From Monarcha castaneiventris obscurior (Eukaryota; Chordata; Aves; Passeriformes; Monarchidae): DNA of 64,000 nt. The DNA lies in the NCBI GenBank assembly GCA_026261815.1, contig JAMPIT010000174.1, forward strand, positions 11,408,001-11,472,000, written 5' to 3'. The translations under genes were made by a program, and so were the position numbers. Within the stretch, counting starts at the first letter, position 1, and the number at the start of each line of letters is the position of its first letter. A model generated the notes under the pieces. It had not been told where the DNA came from, did no database searches, and saw nothing but the letters and a program-made list of their open reading frames with translations. Shown piece by piece: positions 37,799 through 52,470 of the stretch.

Positions 37799-39586
37799 CA
37801 ACCCAGCTAAAAAATCCTTAAACAATCAACACCAAAGCCCCCTTTATCTCGGAAAGAAAGGAAATATCAATCTTGTTTTACAGGGGAAAAAAAACCCAAA
37901 CAAAAACACTGAGAGAAAATCTTGGCTTTTTCTGCCTCTCCTTCCCTACAGACTTGCTCCAAAGCATGGTAGCTGATGAGACACCACATGCTGTGCCACA
38001 GCCCTTGTTTGTTCACAAGAGTTAGGATTCATCTGCCCAAGCACAGGCACCATGTGCAGAGTTAATCTGAGCTAGTCCTCCAGACTACTGAACTGAAAGA
38101 AAGTGCAATTTTTCTTCAGCTCACTCCATAATCACACCTGTTTCTCTTGCCAACGGTGGAAACAGCCGCATGTAACGCAGATGTCACCTGTAAATATCTC
38201 AAGACAGGAGGTCATTCCCACTCACCACAACTAGAGAAATTTCAATTCCTGCTTTTGGCCCCTCATGAAATATCTGCTTGAAGCAGAGTTTTAATCCTTT
38301 TCTTTTTTTCAGGAGTCTCACCACCTCTTCAGTTCTTCAGAAATACACCTCTCCTCAGCAATCAAAGGTTCTAGGTTCGGCTCAGTTTGATTGTTCAGGC
38401 AATATTTACTTCATTCTGCACTCATGATTCTTTACTTCCCCAGTCTAAGATTAAAGGTGGTAGACTGAGCAGAGCCCCGATTAACCACGTTCTCTAAAAT
38501 GTGGTTCATGTTGGGGAACAATGGCCATGTAGCTGCTGCTGTAAGGCACAGATTAGACAAACTCATCAAGTGCCCACCTGCCTAATTCAGGCCTTTCCAT
38601 ATCCATCACAGCTAAGCCTTCTTTTTGTCTTTTCTGCTCAGCCCTGAATTCATCCATACTGCTGTGCACTTGCAGAATGGTCCGCATCAAATTCCTCCCC
38701 CTCTTTCCAGAAGTGTCTTAAAATTACCAATGCAACATATTCAGTTGTAGGAAAGCATATTTCTTACTCAGCTCTGGTACTATATACCATGGTTCCAATA
38801 TAACACACTGTTAGAATAGAATAGAAAGAAAAGGAAGTTTGGGGAACTCTTCTTGGTTGTTGATACTTGTCTTACAGGCTTCATTCCATTCCAACAACTC
38901 ACCAGCTTTCAGGCCTTGCAGTAAACTCTGCATAACCCCCTCTGCCTCAGCTGGACAAGTTAATTTCTCCTTCAGTTCAGGTTGCAAGTATATTTCTCTC
39001 TTTTCTCTGCAGTTTCTCAGTGTCTCTCTTAAACTTCTACCTGAAAATTCTTTCCTCTCTGCCTCCATCCCTCATTTTCTGAAGCATAAGAATTCCCCCT
39101 AAAATACGCTCAGTTGATCCCAGGGCAGGCGTAATCCTCACACCTTTTAAAGAAATGTAGCTGAACCTGAAAACAAACACACAGAGTAGATCATCTGCCA
39201 CAGATGGCTAAACTTATGAGGTGTGAAAACTACTCACAGTATGTCCGGATTTTCCATTACACTTTTTCTACAGCGAGAACATGTACTAGCCAGACCACAC
39301 AAAACTCCATATTCCTATTCTTATTCTCATATAAAAATGGCATTTCCACTTTGATACAAACCCATTTCCAAGTGGCACAAATTAAACAAAACCAAACCAA
39401 CCTCTCCTCCCAAAACACCCCTAACCTTCAAAAAGCCAAGTTTTTAAAGAAAGCCTTGACACTTGAATAAACACATACATAAATCTGCTATACTGATACA
39501 ACACAACATCCTCTCATGGAAGAAAAACAGCTTTCACTGTGTTATCTGTTAAACAGATAACAAAGTGAAACAGATTGCCTGTCTTG

Positions 39587-39601
39587 TTTTTTTTTTTTTT
39601 T
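39587..39601. repeat. Poly-T run (15 bp)
   Basis: Uninterrupted T run on the plus strand in the intron. Confidence 0.9.
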
Positions 39602-42600
39602 CCCAAACAAAAGTATTTCAAAAGATATGAAACCGTTTTTTCAGAGTTTATTTTTTGTTTGGTTTTTTTTGTTTGTTTACTTTTACATGTATTCTACTCT
39701 CTGTGGATACTGCACCAGATTTAATCCATGGAGCTGGGAAACAGAAATGGCAAATGCTTCATCATTTGTATTTAAAACCAGATTGGACATCAACTCCATC
39801 TCTTCACCAAAGAAATCCAGACAAGGCGCTCAACTCAGTCTTACTGATTCAGTCTCAGCTGAATAGAATTGAAAGTCCTGATTTTTAGAACATCCTCTCT
39901 CTCCTCTTTTTAAGCATACATGGAGATTATATTTGATCCTTTTACTAATTATTAAATATAATTCATATTACTAGCACGGAAATCTACATTAATTTTCAGA
40001 GGAGGAAGTCTTCCACTCCTGGATAAATTGCATCAGATGACAACCTTGTATGCAATGTGATATTTAATCCAACTATGTTGGGCTGAGAAAGAAGAAGGCA
40101 GTAACCTTTAACGAATTTTCTTCCTACTATTTTAATAGCAATTATATTATTTTAGAATCATGACCTTCCTCTTCCCATTTTTGCTTATTGTGACAGGCAG
40201 GACAGGAAGATAGAAAGTTGACAAAGACAACTTTTAAACACTAATGAAGCTAAAAATACAGAGAAGGCAGCAAAAGATCAGAAGTTAATGTGAAGATGTG
40301 CCATTTGCAGTTTCTAAACCTACATATAAAAAAAAAAAGTGAGAAACAACTTAATGCAACAGCAATATTTCAAGACACGAAATAAAAATAAAAATTCTTA
40401 TGGTTGGCCTGGAATCTAGGATATATATTCACTGCATATACAAAAGGAAAAAGGCTCTTTTCTTCTCCCTCATTTTCAGATCTACTATTATTCTTGTTCC
40501 AAACCATACTTAGTACATTGATGCCATAGGTCAAAAAAAATCCAGGTAGAAAGCAGCTCTACTTGATTATATGCACATGGACTGTACCAATTACCCTAAA
40601 CCTGCAATGTAATGTTTTTTAGTACAGAAACACAGGAAATTAACAGTAGAAGATATTCATAGGATAATCACAGATCTGGGTTGGTTCCCTTCTCCATTGT
40701 TTTTATGTGTTTTATTCACGGTTTTAAAATTTCTAGCAAACCTGGAGTTTACAAAGAAAATAAAATTAATGAAACCCTGAAATGTCTGTAATCATCCAAA
40801 TGCACATTCTGGACAAGTGGAAGAGCAGGAGCTGAAAAGTTAGTCTACACCATCCAAAAGTAATGGCTACTGAATATATTAGTGACATCTTATCTTCACA
40901 AATTATCAGGCTTTGCTGCCATGTCATTCAGTATTTTTTGGGTCCAGAGATGTTAACAGAAACTCAAATTATTGCTCTGAAGTCTTAAATAGTCTGATGT
41001 TCACTGGGACCTATAGCAGCCTGAGGCACAGTGTGATGATACATCCCCTTACAGATAAGAAATGACACTATTTATGGGTTGAAAGCAAAACTGTTGGGTG
41101 TAAGTGTGATTTGTAAGATATGTGCTCCCAAACACTGAAAAAGGCAGAAGTGACTAATGGATTTTAGCTGGTGAGGATGTCAGAAGAAAATGTTTCTGGA
41201 GACACAGATCTCCAACACAAAAATAGTTTAAGAAAAGAGTATAACACAAATCAAGAAAAAGTGAGGGCTGTAGAGTATCAGGATAAACAAGACAAGAACA
41301 CTTTTCAGTTAAAATTTAGATGGAAAACAAGAAAAAACGGCTAAGCATGAAAATGGTTCTAAACATTCATTGCACAGTGCTCCCACTGAGAAGTTTAGCA
41401 AGGTTTGTAAAATTCAGGTGGGGATGCACTCCTTTATCCCCAAGGTAAAAACCACTTACCTTGTGGAAAGGGGTCTTGACTTTTAAAAAACAGCAAGTCA
41501 AAGGATGGAAAGACAAGAAGCACAAACTTGAAACAGTTAAATTCTGAAAGTCACCACCCAGTAACAGGCCATAATGGTATGTTTAATAGCACTGTAGAGA
41601 TGAGGAATGCCTACTTGAAATACTAAATAACTGTACGTTAGACAGTGTCTGATGTAGGAAAATAGTTTTGGTCATTAGTTCACCTACATAAAATCAATGG
41701 GTGCAGAGACTTTGTCTAAATTTGTCTCTTTTTGAGTCAAATCTGATTTTCTGGGCATCCTAGTATTATTGGCCTTTAGGAGCACCTAGATCTAAATGAG
41801 AAAATTAAAAAAAAAAAATTCTATTTCATATTTTGCAAATTGTGAGTAATTTTGGTAATAATTTGGTGTTATTTAATTATGAATATTGTATATTATTTAA
41901 GCTAAACAACATCTATTAGCTGAAATATTTTGATCCTGCAAAAACGATGATGTTTAAAGGGTCTCAGCTTTATTAGACATGCATTTATTTGCCTCTGAGC
42001 TAAGACTGACAAAAAGTTATTGTTTAGCATCAATCATGCACTGATTTTAGAGCCTTGGACAGACTAGGATCATACGCATCAAGACATCTTCCATGATGAA
42101 CATTACTGTTATATAACTTCTAAGCCATCAAGTCAGGTACCTAAATGATTTTACTTCATTTTCAGGTGACATTTTCATGTTCACAGATCTTTCATAAGAC
42201 TATAAACAAAAGAGCCTTTCTATAAACATTACAGATCTCATAAAACTTACAGCACCAGCTGTTTCTATTTCATCAGGAAATATGAAATAATTTAATTTTT
42301 AGATCCCTCTTCTGAAGGCATGGCAATCATTCTACTACCTTGCTGTACCTATAGCAGCCAGGAACCAGGCTGCTGAGTAGTGACAAAGATTATCTCAAAT
42401 GGAGAGGCACTGATGGCATTTACCTCAGAATGCATCATCTAGGAGCTCTGTGTGTTAGTGTGCAACTCCTTACTGTGTTGTTTCAACATCATTTTACACA
42501 TAAAGACTAAGTATTGAATTAATGATGAAAAATTTTTCTTTATCTGCTCTCCTCTCTTTCTGGAAAACATTAAATCACTTTGTATCAGTTGACAATCTCA

Positions 42601-43466
42601 CTTTCTCCTAAAATACATGACTTAGTCAATGTCATGGAGGAAAGGCTGAATTAGATGGATTTTGATCTGAAATTGTGTAGCAGATTCTATCCTCATGAAA
42701 CTGATTTCCAATTGTTGAACTGCATGTGAAAAAAACAAAACACTTGAAAACCTTCAACTTGTTCTTAAGTCTGTTCTTCCATCTGTATGACCAGCTCAGG
42801 AGAAACTATAAAGCACAGATTTCAATTTGCTTATCCTCAGTCAGACACTAAATATTCAAACTGTGTTTACACGATGAATGTTCTGAACTGTTGGAAAAGC
42901 ATTTCTAACATACTTCTTTAAAAATGCTTTGAAGTTTAATACTAAATTATTGGTAATCCTATACTTTCAGCAGAAAACCTGCAACTGATGACAAAGACTT
43001 TCAGAAATAAGGACCAGCAATATACAGAAATATTTGAAAATATTTACATAAGTACAAAATGTTTAGGGCAATGAAGTTAAAACATACTCTATTTCAAATT
43101 TCGACTTTTTGTGAGCAGGGCATGTTTCTTGATTCACCTTACTTCTTAATTTATTACTAATTCCAGTATCTTGTAATATAGCATATCAACATGGTTAAGA
43201 TACACATCAAAAGTTACTAGAGACTGATAAAAACAGAATTACAAATTTGATGCAAAAATGAGACTTCCAGAGTCTCAGCCATTCTACTGGTATCTCCAGC
43301 TCAGTGCACACATTCAGAGCTTTTCTAGATATCAAACTCCTTCTGGGCTTTGAAGCAAATGGAGCTGATTATCACCGTCTCTCACTTTCCCCATTCGACC
43401 ATTTACTTTATTGACTGTATTGTCCATACTTCCAGAACAAGTCAGACAGTTGAAAATCCTTTAGAT

Positions 43467-43518
43467 TGTTGGGGGTTTTCTTGTTTGTTGGGGTTTTTTG
43501 TTTTTTGTTTGTTTGGGG

Positions 43519-43549
<31 letters not shown>

Positions 43550-43575
43550 AACTATTTTTTGTTTGTTTTTAAACT
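43467..43575. repeat. (GTTT)n-type low-complexity run, ~110 bp
   Basis: The run is built of GTTT, GTTTT and GGGGTTTT units. It reads as (AAAC)n in the PCLO transcript. Confidence 0.9.
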
Positions 43576-44984
43576 GTTTCCAGTGGAAATGGGAAGTAGA
43601 GGAAAAAACAGCCCATGGTTGGCTGGTTTTGATTTGGTGAGGTATTGTTTTGATTGTTTTTTGTTTTTTCTTTTAAATGAGATAGGATAAAATGGGTTTC
43701 AAAAGAATCATGATCTATTTTTTCAGCTTGAGAATGACCAGGCCCTTATTTTTACTTTCTCTCCATAGGCAGCTGAAAAACTATCACTGTATTTTTTTTT
43801 TCTCTGCCATACAAAACTGCTTTCTTTCTGCCTGTGCAAACTTTGAACTTCTTCAATATAAAATTCAGATTTAAAGGTTATTTTCTACCAGTAAATTTCC
43901 AGCAGTACTATTTCAATCATTTAAATGAATTGCCTTCCTTCCTGTTCCCCACATTCTATCAATTTAGGGGTTCCATGTTTTATAATAATCAGAACTGAGA
44001 AATTTTGTTTTAAAGAAAGTGAAAAAAGCCTCCTCATATTTGAAATAGTGGAATAACTAATTAAAAAAATCTAATTTCCTCAAGACATGATCCCCATCTG
44101 ACTGAATTACCAGAGTGTATCATAACTAGTAAAACTAGTAAAAGATAGTAAAAGTAATGTTCTAAGAAATTCCAAAATAAAAATGCATTAATGAGTGGCA
44201 ACTAGAATTTGGGATTCTGATGTAACTTACAAGTGTTTTGGCAGTGCTCCATCATTTACCCTTCAATTGTAGCTTCTTATTGTATTTGTATAAAACATGG
44301 AAATATTTTTATGTCATATTTTCTAAAGAAGTTTCTCAGAGAGAGGTTTTATAGAATACTATCACAGGATTTTGGGGAATTTTTTTTCAAGTCTATTTAC
44401 CCATAACATGGGAAGGAAAGAGACATTTTCTAATCTATGAGTTAAAAATCTAAAATGCATTTATAAAAGTCTTTCTCTCTATAATGACGACAGACATCGA
44501 GATATTAGTATCTTAGAATGTATATATCAACTGTGAATTACATGCACCCAAAAAAAATACTAGTTTTTATCATGAAACAAAGATTTCTTAAAACTTAAGT
44601 GCATAAAAAAAATACCTAGAAAAAATGGAGGAGGTTCCAGTGGGAAAAAAAAATAAAACCCCAAACCCATCAATTTCCCAAATTACTCTAACCTAATTAA
44701 AGGGTTTGAGAACTTAATGGGGGGCATAGACTAGTGTTTCCTGAACTGTACTATGTATGTCTTTAAGAAGCTGCATAGGAAGTGCTTGAGGAAATGCAAT
44801 TTGCTTCTGAAGTAAAGCAGCACAGCAGTTTGAATGCATCTGCACTCAAGCTAATGAGAACAATGTTAACTGGAAGAGAAGGAATCAGATGGGACAGTTT
44901 CCCAACTCTTCCCAGCCTGTTTTATATCCACACAAAGCATCAAAAATGCCATTTAGAGAGCCCAGTGCAGACCCAGTAAGATGG

Positions 44985-45370
44985 TCAGGCTTGAGGGAGA
45001 GTGTCTATTCAAAGGAGGGCAGTTAAGGGAACTGAGCTTGGAAAAAACACCTAATTGCCGTCTTCAACTCTGAAATGAAGCAGTACTGAATAGACAGACT
45101 CTTCTAAGGGATGCACAATGAAGGACAAAAGGCACAAGTTGCAGAAGGGAAGTGGAGCACTCTTAGACATGAGAGCAGTGAATTCTCAGAACAGAATGCA
45201 CAGAGGGACAGTAAAATCTCCATCCCTGGAGATTTTCAAAATTCAACTTGGAAAGTCCTCTAGACATCTGATCTAACTTAGAAATTAGCCTAGCTTTGAG
45301 GTCAAAGTGGGACTGCATGACCTCCACAGCACCTTTCCAACCTGATTTTTTGGTGATCTGTGATGACTGA
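44985..45370 (+). mobile_element. Diverged CR1 LINE 3' fragment
   Basis: Recognisable CR1 landmarks occur in order: ggcagttaagggaactgagcttggaaaa, later gaagtggagcactcttaga, ccatccctggagattttcaa and the 3' end cacctttccaacctgattttttggtgatctgtgatg. It is strongly diverged, with several indels, so it is older than the copy at 20837. Confidence 0.7.
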
Positions 45371-45586
45371 GGAGTTTAGATAGGCAATTTTTTTCAAAAT
45401 ATTATAGAGGGACCAACATCTTGATGGATACAGTGCCAAGATGCTGTGTAAGGAGTGAAAGATTAGGGACCTCAGTATTTATTTTAATTAAATAAAAGCT
45501 CTGATGTTCCATAACTGAAGAGTCTCTGAGGTAAAAAATACTAGTGTGCAAAATACCCTCCAGAAAAGCAATTTGCTTTTTTAAAT

Positions 45587-45630
45587 ATACATGTGTATGT
45601 CTCTGTGTGTGTGTGCGTGTGTGTACACAT
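45587..45630. repeat. GT microsatellite
   Basis: Interrupted (GT)n with flanking TATGTCTCTG. Confidence 0.9.
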
Positions 45631-48600
45631 ATCGTAAAAATGCTACTTCTCTAACATTGTCAAAACTTCTTGTTTTTCTTGGTGAGTTTTTGGGCCAAAT
45701 GATGAAGAAACAGGAAGAAAAGAGATAAAATCTGTTCTTCTTCCTAAGTCATCATTCCTCAGACAATGCTCAAACAGGCTGTAAGAACATAAGGACTCAG
45801 AGCAGCCAACACTACCACTGTCACAAGAATTGGTTTTGCTGCCTAAAGAAATATCTGAAGGCATTACAATAAAATTCTCTATACTACAGTGTGCCTGATC
45901 AAACAGGCAAAGGACAAACTCACTGATTCTATTCCATTCTTCCTAGAAGACCACAATATTTTTGCTGTTGTTTATAACTTAGGAATCATAAAAGGCACAT
46001 CATTATGATGTAACTGATTAATCGAGACAGTAAAATTTTGGAGAAAAAGACAGTCATTGATTCTAACATCAACTCAGACAAGGAGCATAATTTTATTTCA
46101 CTGTTGCCCTCTTACATCATATATATACAGCAAAAATACAACTATGAAGGAGGGTACAGAAAACGTGTTCCAGAAAATAATGATTTATTACTTCCAAACT
46201 ACCTTATGACTTCCTGAGTCTTATGTCACTGTTTTAATAATGCTATACAGAAGTTGAAAATAAACACTCAGTCTTGAAATAATCTTCCCCACATTAAACT
46301 TAAATTTTAGGTGGATAACTCCCATTCTGATTCACCCCATCCATCACCCTTCCTGACTATCTTTTCACCTCTGGCAACTGCTGACTGTCTAAATCAAGGA
46401 ATTATCCAGATTTAGAGAAATCAAACCTGTTAAACTTCTCATCCCACACGCACACTAAAGAAATCCTCAGCATAAAATCCTCCTTCAGACCTTCCTCCGT
46501 AATAGTTATTAAATTTCAAACCCTGCTTTCACTCTTAGTCAATGGCTGGCCCATTTAGCCTGCTTGGCCATAATGCCCCAGGGAAAAGACTTGCCAGGCA
46601 GTGTAGGAACACCAGCATGCTTGATGCTTGAGCTGGATTTGGCATCAGCAAACAGCTTGCAAAGTGAGTAAGGTGAGATAATCAAAGTCATACTTTGATA
46701 GGAACCACTTAGATTGGATGAGAGAGTGAGTGTCAGAGAAAGACCAGCTGGGAAACAGAACTAGGGCTAGCAAGGAGATTAGAGGGAAGATATGGGCAGA
46801 TGGAGAATGTGAACAGAAATTGAACTGAGACCCGAATTCACAATGTACAAAATGCAAGAAGTTCTGAAGGAGAGCCAAAAGGCAGGCTTCCTCTGCAGTC
46901 TCACAACGAGGGAGAAATTTCAGGCTCTGCATCAAAATTTCACAGAGATGTCTAAGCTGTATCTTGTGATAGACTTACCCCTGTATTTGGAGTTTTAAAC
47001 AGTTGACTTAAGCAGTGCAGCACTAACCAAACTGTCTACTGTTAATTCCTCTCTCATATCTTCATTCTAAATGCAGGGACTCCTAGCACTTACTATGCCA
47101 TTATGGATTCCACTCCCTGAGCTGAACTTTGCAGTAGGTAAATCACTTTTATTTTTACTAGAGTTTGGCTCCTTCTCAGTAACAAAACTGGAAATTATTT
47201 GGAGAAATTAAACTGGGAAGATAAGTGCAAATGAAAAACTTCCTCTGTCTCAAATAGGGAGATTTGCTAACTGTTGACAGGATAGCTTCTGAAAGTCTGA
47301 ATTGGTGTCAGCAAAGCCAACCTTGCCCTGTAAATAAGAAGTTTGTCTGCACTATGATGCCCATCTGTCAGCTGTCATTCATCTTAAAGGCATGCTGGAG
47401 AGACCAGAAAATAGTGGAAAGACTTTTTATAATGATGTTTTAGTGAATTAAACGAAAGTTATTTTAAATTAATAATTTTTTTATTATTTTTCTTTTGGCA
47501 CCTAGAAAACAATTTATAAGCCTAACTTTAACGGAATCATAACTTTTGTTGTGCAGAATTGATAAAAGGAAACTAGTACATAATGTAAAAATCCACTGTT
47601 TTGAGAGAAAAACAGGAAATAAGAACACAAAAGACTCAGAAGACAGGCTTTTTGAGTGACCATGGGACCAAAATCAGTCTCAGTCATCTAGAACCTAATT
47701 GCAGTAATTTGAGAAAGTAATCATATTCTAAAGTAAAACTATAAAATAAGTGGATTAACTACTGTTCCCTTGGAATACTTCTGCCTGCAAATTATAACAG
47801 GAATATACAGTGACCAGATCAGGTGGGACTTTTCACCACCAATATCTAATGTTAAACCTGTTATTTCCAATCCTTCATACCTTAGCTAGGTAGACTAGGT
47901 TCTTGTGTCAGCCAAGGAAGGCAAGAGACTTCCAGGCTTCTGAAGAGAAATGGAAAGAGGAAAGTAAAATAGTGACTAAATGCCACTTCAGCTGAGGGAT
48001 GGAAGGAACAAGACAAGGGACATTTAAGCTATTTGATTATGCTTGTGTCAGCTTCCTATCTTTTAAATGAAGGCTGCATCACTGCAGTCACTCATATTAT
48101 AGAAAGGGCCATATATAACTGAGTGGTTTGTTTACTCAGTGGTCTGTGGCAAATGCTGTATCGATACAAATGAACACCGAAGATATTCATAATGCTGTGT
48201 AAGAAGAGCCATGAATACTAAAGAAAGTCATATTTTATTTTAGAATTCAATTTTTAAACATACTTCTATTAGTCATAGTGCTCAAGATATTTTTGGCTTG
48301 GAAAGGAAATCAGTCATGTAGGCTATCTATCCCTTTATGTTATTCCAAATATTCAGATGTAACACAGTTTCACTCAAGTATATCAATTCTAAGGCATCTG
48401 TGCAATTGCAGTTACAAAGTTCATATCTACTAACTATCTCTGGCCACATATTGAGATAATCCATCCTGTGCCTCCACTGGATGTGAAGAGTGGTTAATAT
48501 TTGTCCTATTTAAAATAATGTTTAACACAGTGAAAGACTCTTATCCAGTTTTGGTCTTCTTTCCAGATCAACACAGCTAGATCCTTCAGCCTTCTAACCA

Positions 48601-49504
48601 ATATTGTCTAAATCTTTTATCCTTTCTCTTTTGCTCAACTTTGAAACTTCTCATTATCTCTAACTCTTCAGTGGTGCTGGGCTAAACTGTGTTTAGTATT
48701 AAAGCTGAAGTATCACTGACCACTGAGCAGGGTAAGTAATTTTAAATCTGAACTTTTGCTAATAGACTGGAACATTTTCACTACTGCTATTGCCTAATCA
48801 GCGATATTCCTGGTTTGGTTTTGTTTTTTTCTCCTCTGTACCTGTAGTGTCAGTATCATTATTGAAATTTTGGAACATTACTCTGAACTGCAACTCTACT
48901 TTACAAAGTAATTGTGTTTCCTATATCAATCTATATGAGTCATTTCTTCATAATGTAAATTGCAATTGAATTATTAAAGAGTAAAGCCTAGGACAAGCCC
49001 TTGTTTGATCCACTTAAAACTGCCTTCCCGTTTGACAGGGACCATTTTGACCTAAGACATTCACTTCCAGCTGGCAGATGGAGAGAAAATTTCCATTTAA
49101 AAATCACCATTGAAAAAAATTAGCTTAGCAATAATGTTGTGTTGGAGTAATAATGTAAAGAAGTGTGGAGGATCAGATGGTGCAGCTGGCACCTATCAAT
49201 CAATAAGGGGCTGCCTCTGACCCTTCCCCCGACCCCTCCCTCGACTCCTCCTGGGAGGACGAAAGCAACACCCCAGGGGAGGAGACCCAAGTCTAAGGAG
49301 GCCTCCCCCAAAGGAACTATTTTTCTTAATATTTCATAATAAAATTTGATCTTGCAGCCATAACATGCAAAACCATATATCTATCTTAACAAATTATTTT
49401 TAATATGAAATCACTGTCTCAGAAAAGCAATGCCTGATTAGAAGGATTTTGACAATCAGAGCCAAAGTAAAGTAAGTTCTAACATAGGCAAGCCTTACTA
49501 ATTT

Positions 49505-49540
49505 GAAAAAAAAAACAAACAAGCAAACAAACAAACAACC
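49505..49540. repeat. Poly-A / (CAAA)n run
   Basis: An A run is followed by caaacaagcaaacaaacaaa units, immediately next to the GC hairpin at 49541-49559. Confidence 0.9.
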
Positions 49541-52309
49541 TGTGGGCTATTAGCCCACACTGCATTTTGAAACACTGATAGCACAAGAGAATCTGGTCTA
49601 GCCAGTATTTCTACAGATAAGAAGCAAACCTTCAGAGCTCTGGTATAAAATTTATGAAGTTAATGATGCTGTGATGAGTATTACAAACACACATACACAT
49701 CTAGCTCAAAGATTACTGGGCTACCTTCACGTTATCTTTTCATTATTTTTACTTTTTGGGGTGATTATATGTGGTATATCTAGCTCTGCAAATATTTTTC
49801 ATATTTTTCCTAAGGGAATAATGTAGAGTTTTGAAATTTTTAGTATCTCATATGCTAAAAATAAATTAAGGATAATTTTTATAAACAAATTAGCCTTCTT
49901 CTGAAGAAAATTCAATAGGAAGCTCTGTCCTAAGTGTATCTCAAACAGGCTCAAATCCCAGTAGGGAAAACCAGTCCAAACCAATGACTGGCTCCTTTTG
50001 GACAACCACACAGTATACTTGCAGATAGTTTACATCAGCTAATTAGCTACTTTTCAGCTTTTACTGAACTATACAACTTGCTAAAAAAGCAGAGACAGCA
50101 CTTTCTTTCTAACAAAGATTTTATAGACATTGTTCTTCTGCTCCATATGGAGAATGTACATTCATTTTCTCCGTATAACTTTCAGAGCTTCAGTCAAAGA
50201 TGCTCATAAAAATGTAGGCAGAATAAAGTGCAGGAAGCCAGAATTATCGGCAGAAAATGTGAAAGAAATCCTCCTTTGATTTCAGTCAGAAAATTACACT
50301 GGTAGAACTTTTACCCTCCTATTCACACTAACTACAGTAATCTTTGGCTTGAGAGGAGGTGAAGATCTGAAGCAAAACAGAACTGAAGTAGGCCAAAATT
50401 TGCTCATGGGTATGTGCCCCTCTGTCTTTCTTCTGTGCCTGCTTGTTTCCACTGTATAAATCTATACACTGTATTTAATACTTTAAAACAAGGAACGTGA
50501 TACTTACCTCTTTCCACACCAAATACTCCAAGTATTCTTAAAATGGATGATAACCAAGTCAACCAGAAATGAATATAAAGATCTTATTGTACCTCTATTT
50601 TTCTCAGTCTTTATGGAAGATAAAAGACTGAGGGATGGGATTCACATCCAGGGATGGTTTTCTTAATGTCTGTATAAGAGCTGGCTTAAGAGGAAGATGG
50701 ATAAGCTGACAGCAGGTGAGAAAAGGCCCAAGTGGCATAAAACCAAGGCTCTTTGTCAACTTTGCCATAAATCTCATGCTTTATAAAACATTGTTAAGAA
50801 AAAAGAGTGAACACTATAATAATTTCCTATTACGTATGAATGTCCCTCAGTTGAATAGAGAAGGTGTGAAACCAACTAATACAAAAGTATCAGTCAGAAA
50901 AGACTGACACAGCTAAATGTGCTTTAGAAAATAATGTTTATATGACATGTTGCCCAAATGTAGGATATTCTATCTCTTTGGAAGACCTGACAGATGGAAA
51001 AAGATGCCTCATCTGAGTCACATAAATGTTATTCCAAAGGATTTAAAATACTTCACAGGCAGCAGTAGCTTGAAGTGTTAATAGGACTCTAAACTGTAAA
51101 TAATTCAGACCTCTAGAAGAAGACATAATCTCAAATCTAGGTGAAACCACATGGTTAAAGGAAAAGATAGATAAGTCCTATTTTATTATTTATAGAGGGA
51201 TAGGATTGTTGAGAATTGTTTCTAGATGTGAGCAAGATTGTCTTTTTAACTCAGTTCCCAGAAAATTTGTTCGAAGTACACAAAAAAAGCATGTGACAAT
51301 ATTGAAGCACAAAAGGAAATTGGGGGAACATCTACACCTTCTCTGGATTGCTGGCCTGAATTCAGTCTCAATATAAGATTTCCTGTACATAAGCAAAGAA
51401 GCAGCATTATTCAGGCCTGGTGACTTAGCCTGTTGCTAAGTGTATTAACACACTGTCAGACAGACTTGCATGTGCAGTTCACAAACTGCATGAAAGCCAT
51501 ATGAATTATGTAAATGAGATTTCTCCCAGGTAATTCTTTAGGACTGGTTTATGCACGCTCAAAATGAAGGTCTAGTTTCCACCAGTGTCTGGAGAACTTT
51601 CATTAAACCACAATCCAGCGATGTCACTTCAAAGCAAAGTTAAAAAAAACTTTGCACTTTAAATTTAGATACTACCAAAGATGGTTCCTCACTCAGCACC
51701 CATCCGTACTGAAACTCAAGTAGCAGCTGCTTCTGCAAAAGGTAATTCCTTCTTTATACAGAAATATAGTTTTTACAGAAATCAAAATGTTATTCCCTTT
51801 TTCTGGGCTGAATCATAGAACTATAATTGAAAATTAAAGTCACAGATTTCAGCCTTTTGCAGAACAACCACATGATCACCTAAGTCCAAAAGTAATTTCT
51901 GAATGTTTTACAATAACTATAAAAACTATAACAAAGTACCAACTCCTTTTTGCTGGAATTAAGCTCAGATAAAAAGAAACCAATGGAAACACCTACGCCT
52001 TGTGCTTCGACAGTGGAAGAATTATGTTACCTGATATTCCAGCATGATATTAAGAAATGAATCTACTCCCTGCTCCTGAGGAATGTAAGCAAACAGAAAT
52101 ATCCACCTTCAAACAGGTGGATTATCCCTACCTTTTTCGCTCTATTCATTATCCAGGGAGAACATTCCTTGCTGAGCTACAAGTCTAGTGATCAGCTTAG
52201 TCCTGAATAAACAAGCAAAACATCATGGATATGATAGATGGAAGGTTTTAATTCTACTGGGAACAACTACCTTGTTTTCCCTTTTCAGTGCTCAGATGTA
52301 CAGCAGGTC

Positions 52310-52470
52310 TGACACTGCAAAGGTCAGTGGATGCCCCATCTCCCTAGAAACATTTAAGGCCATGGATGGGGATTAGAGCAACCTGGTGTACTGAAAAGTG
52401 TACTGAAAGTTGGAACTAGATGGACTTTAAAGACCCTTCCAACTCACACTATTCTAAGATTCTGTGAAAT
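52310..52470 (+). mobile_element. Short CR1 LINE 3'-end fragment
   Basis: The landmarks ccatctccctagaaacattt, aaggccatggatggggatta, then ggactttaaagacccttcca and actattctaagattctgtga form the last ~150 bp of a CR1, including its characteristic tandem 3' terminus. Confidence 0.85.
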
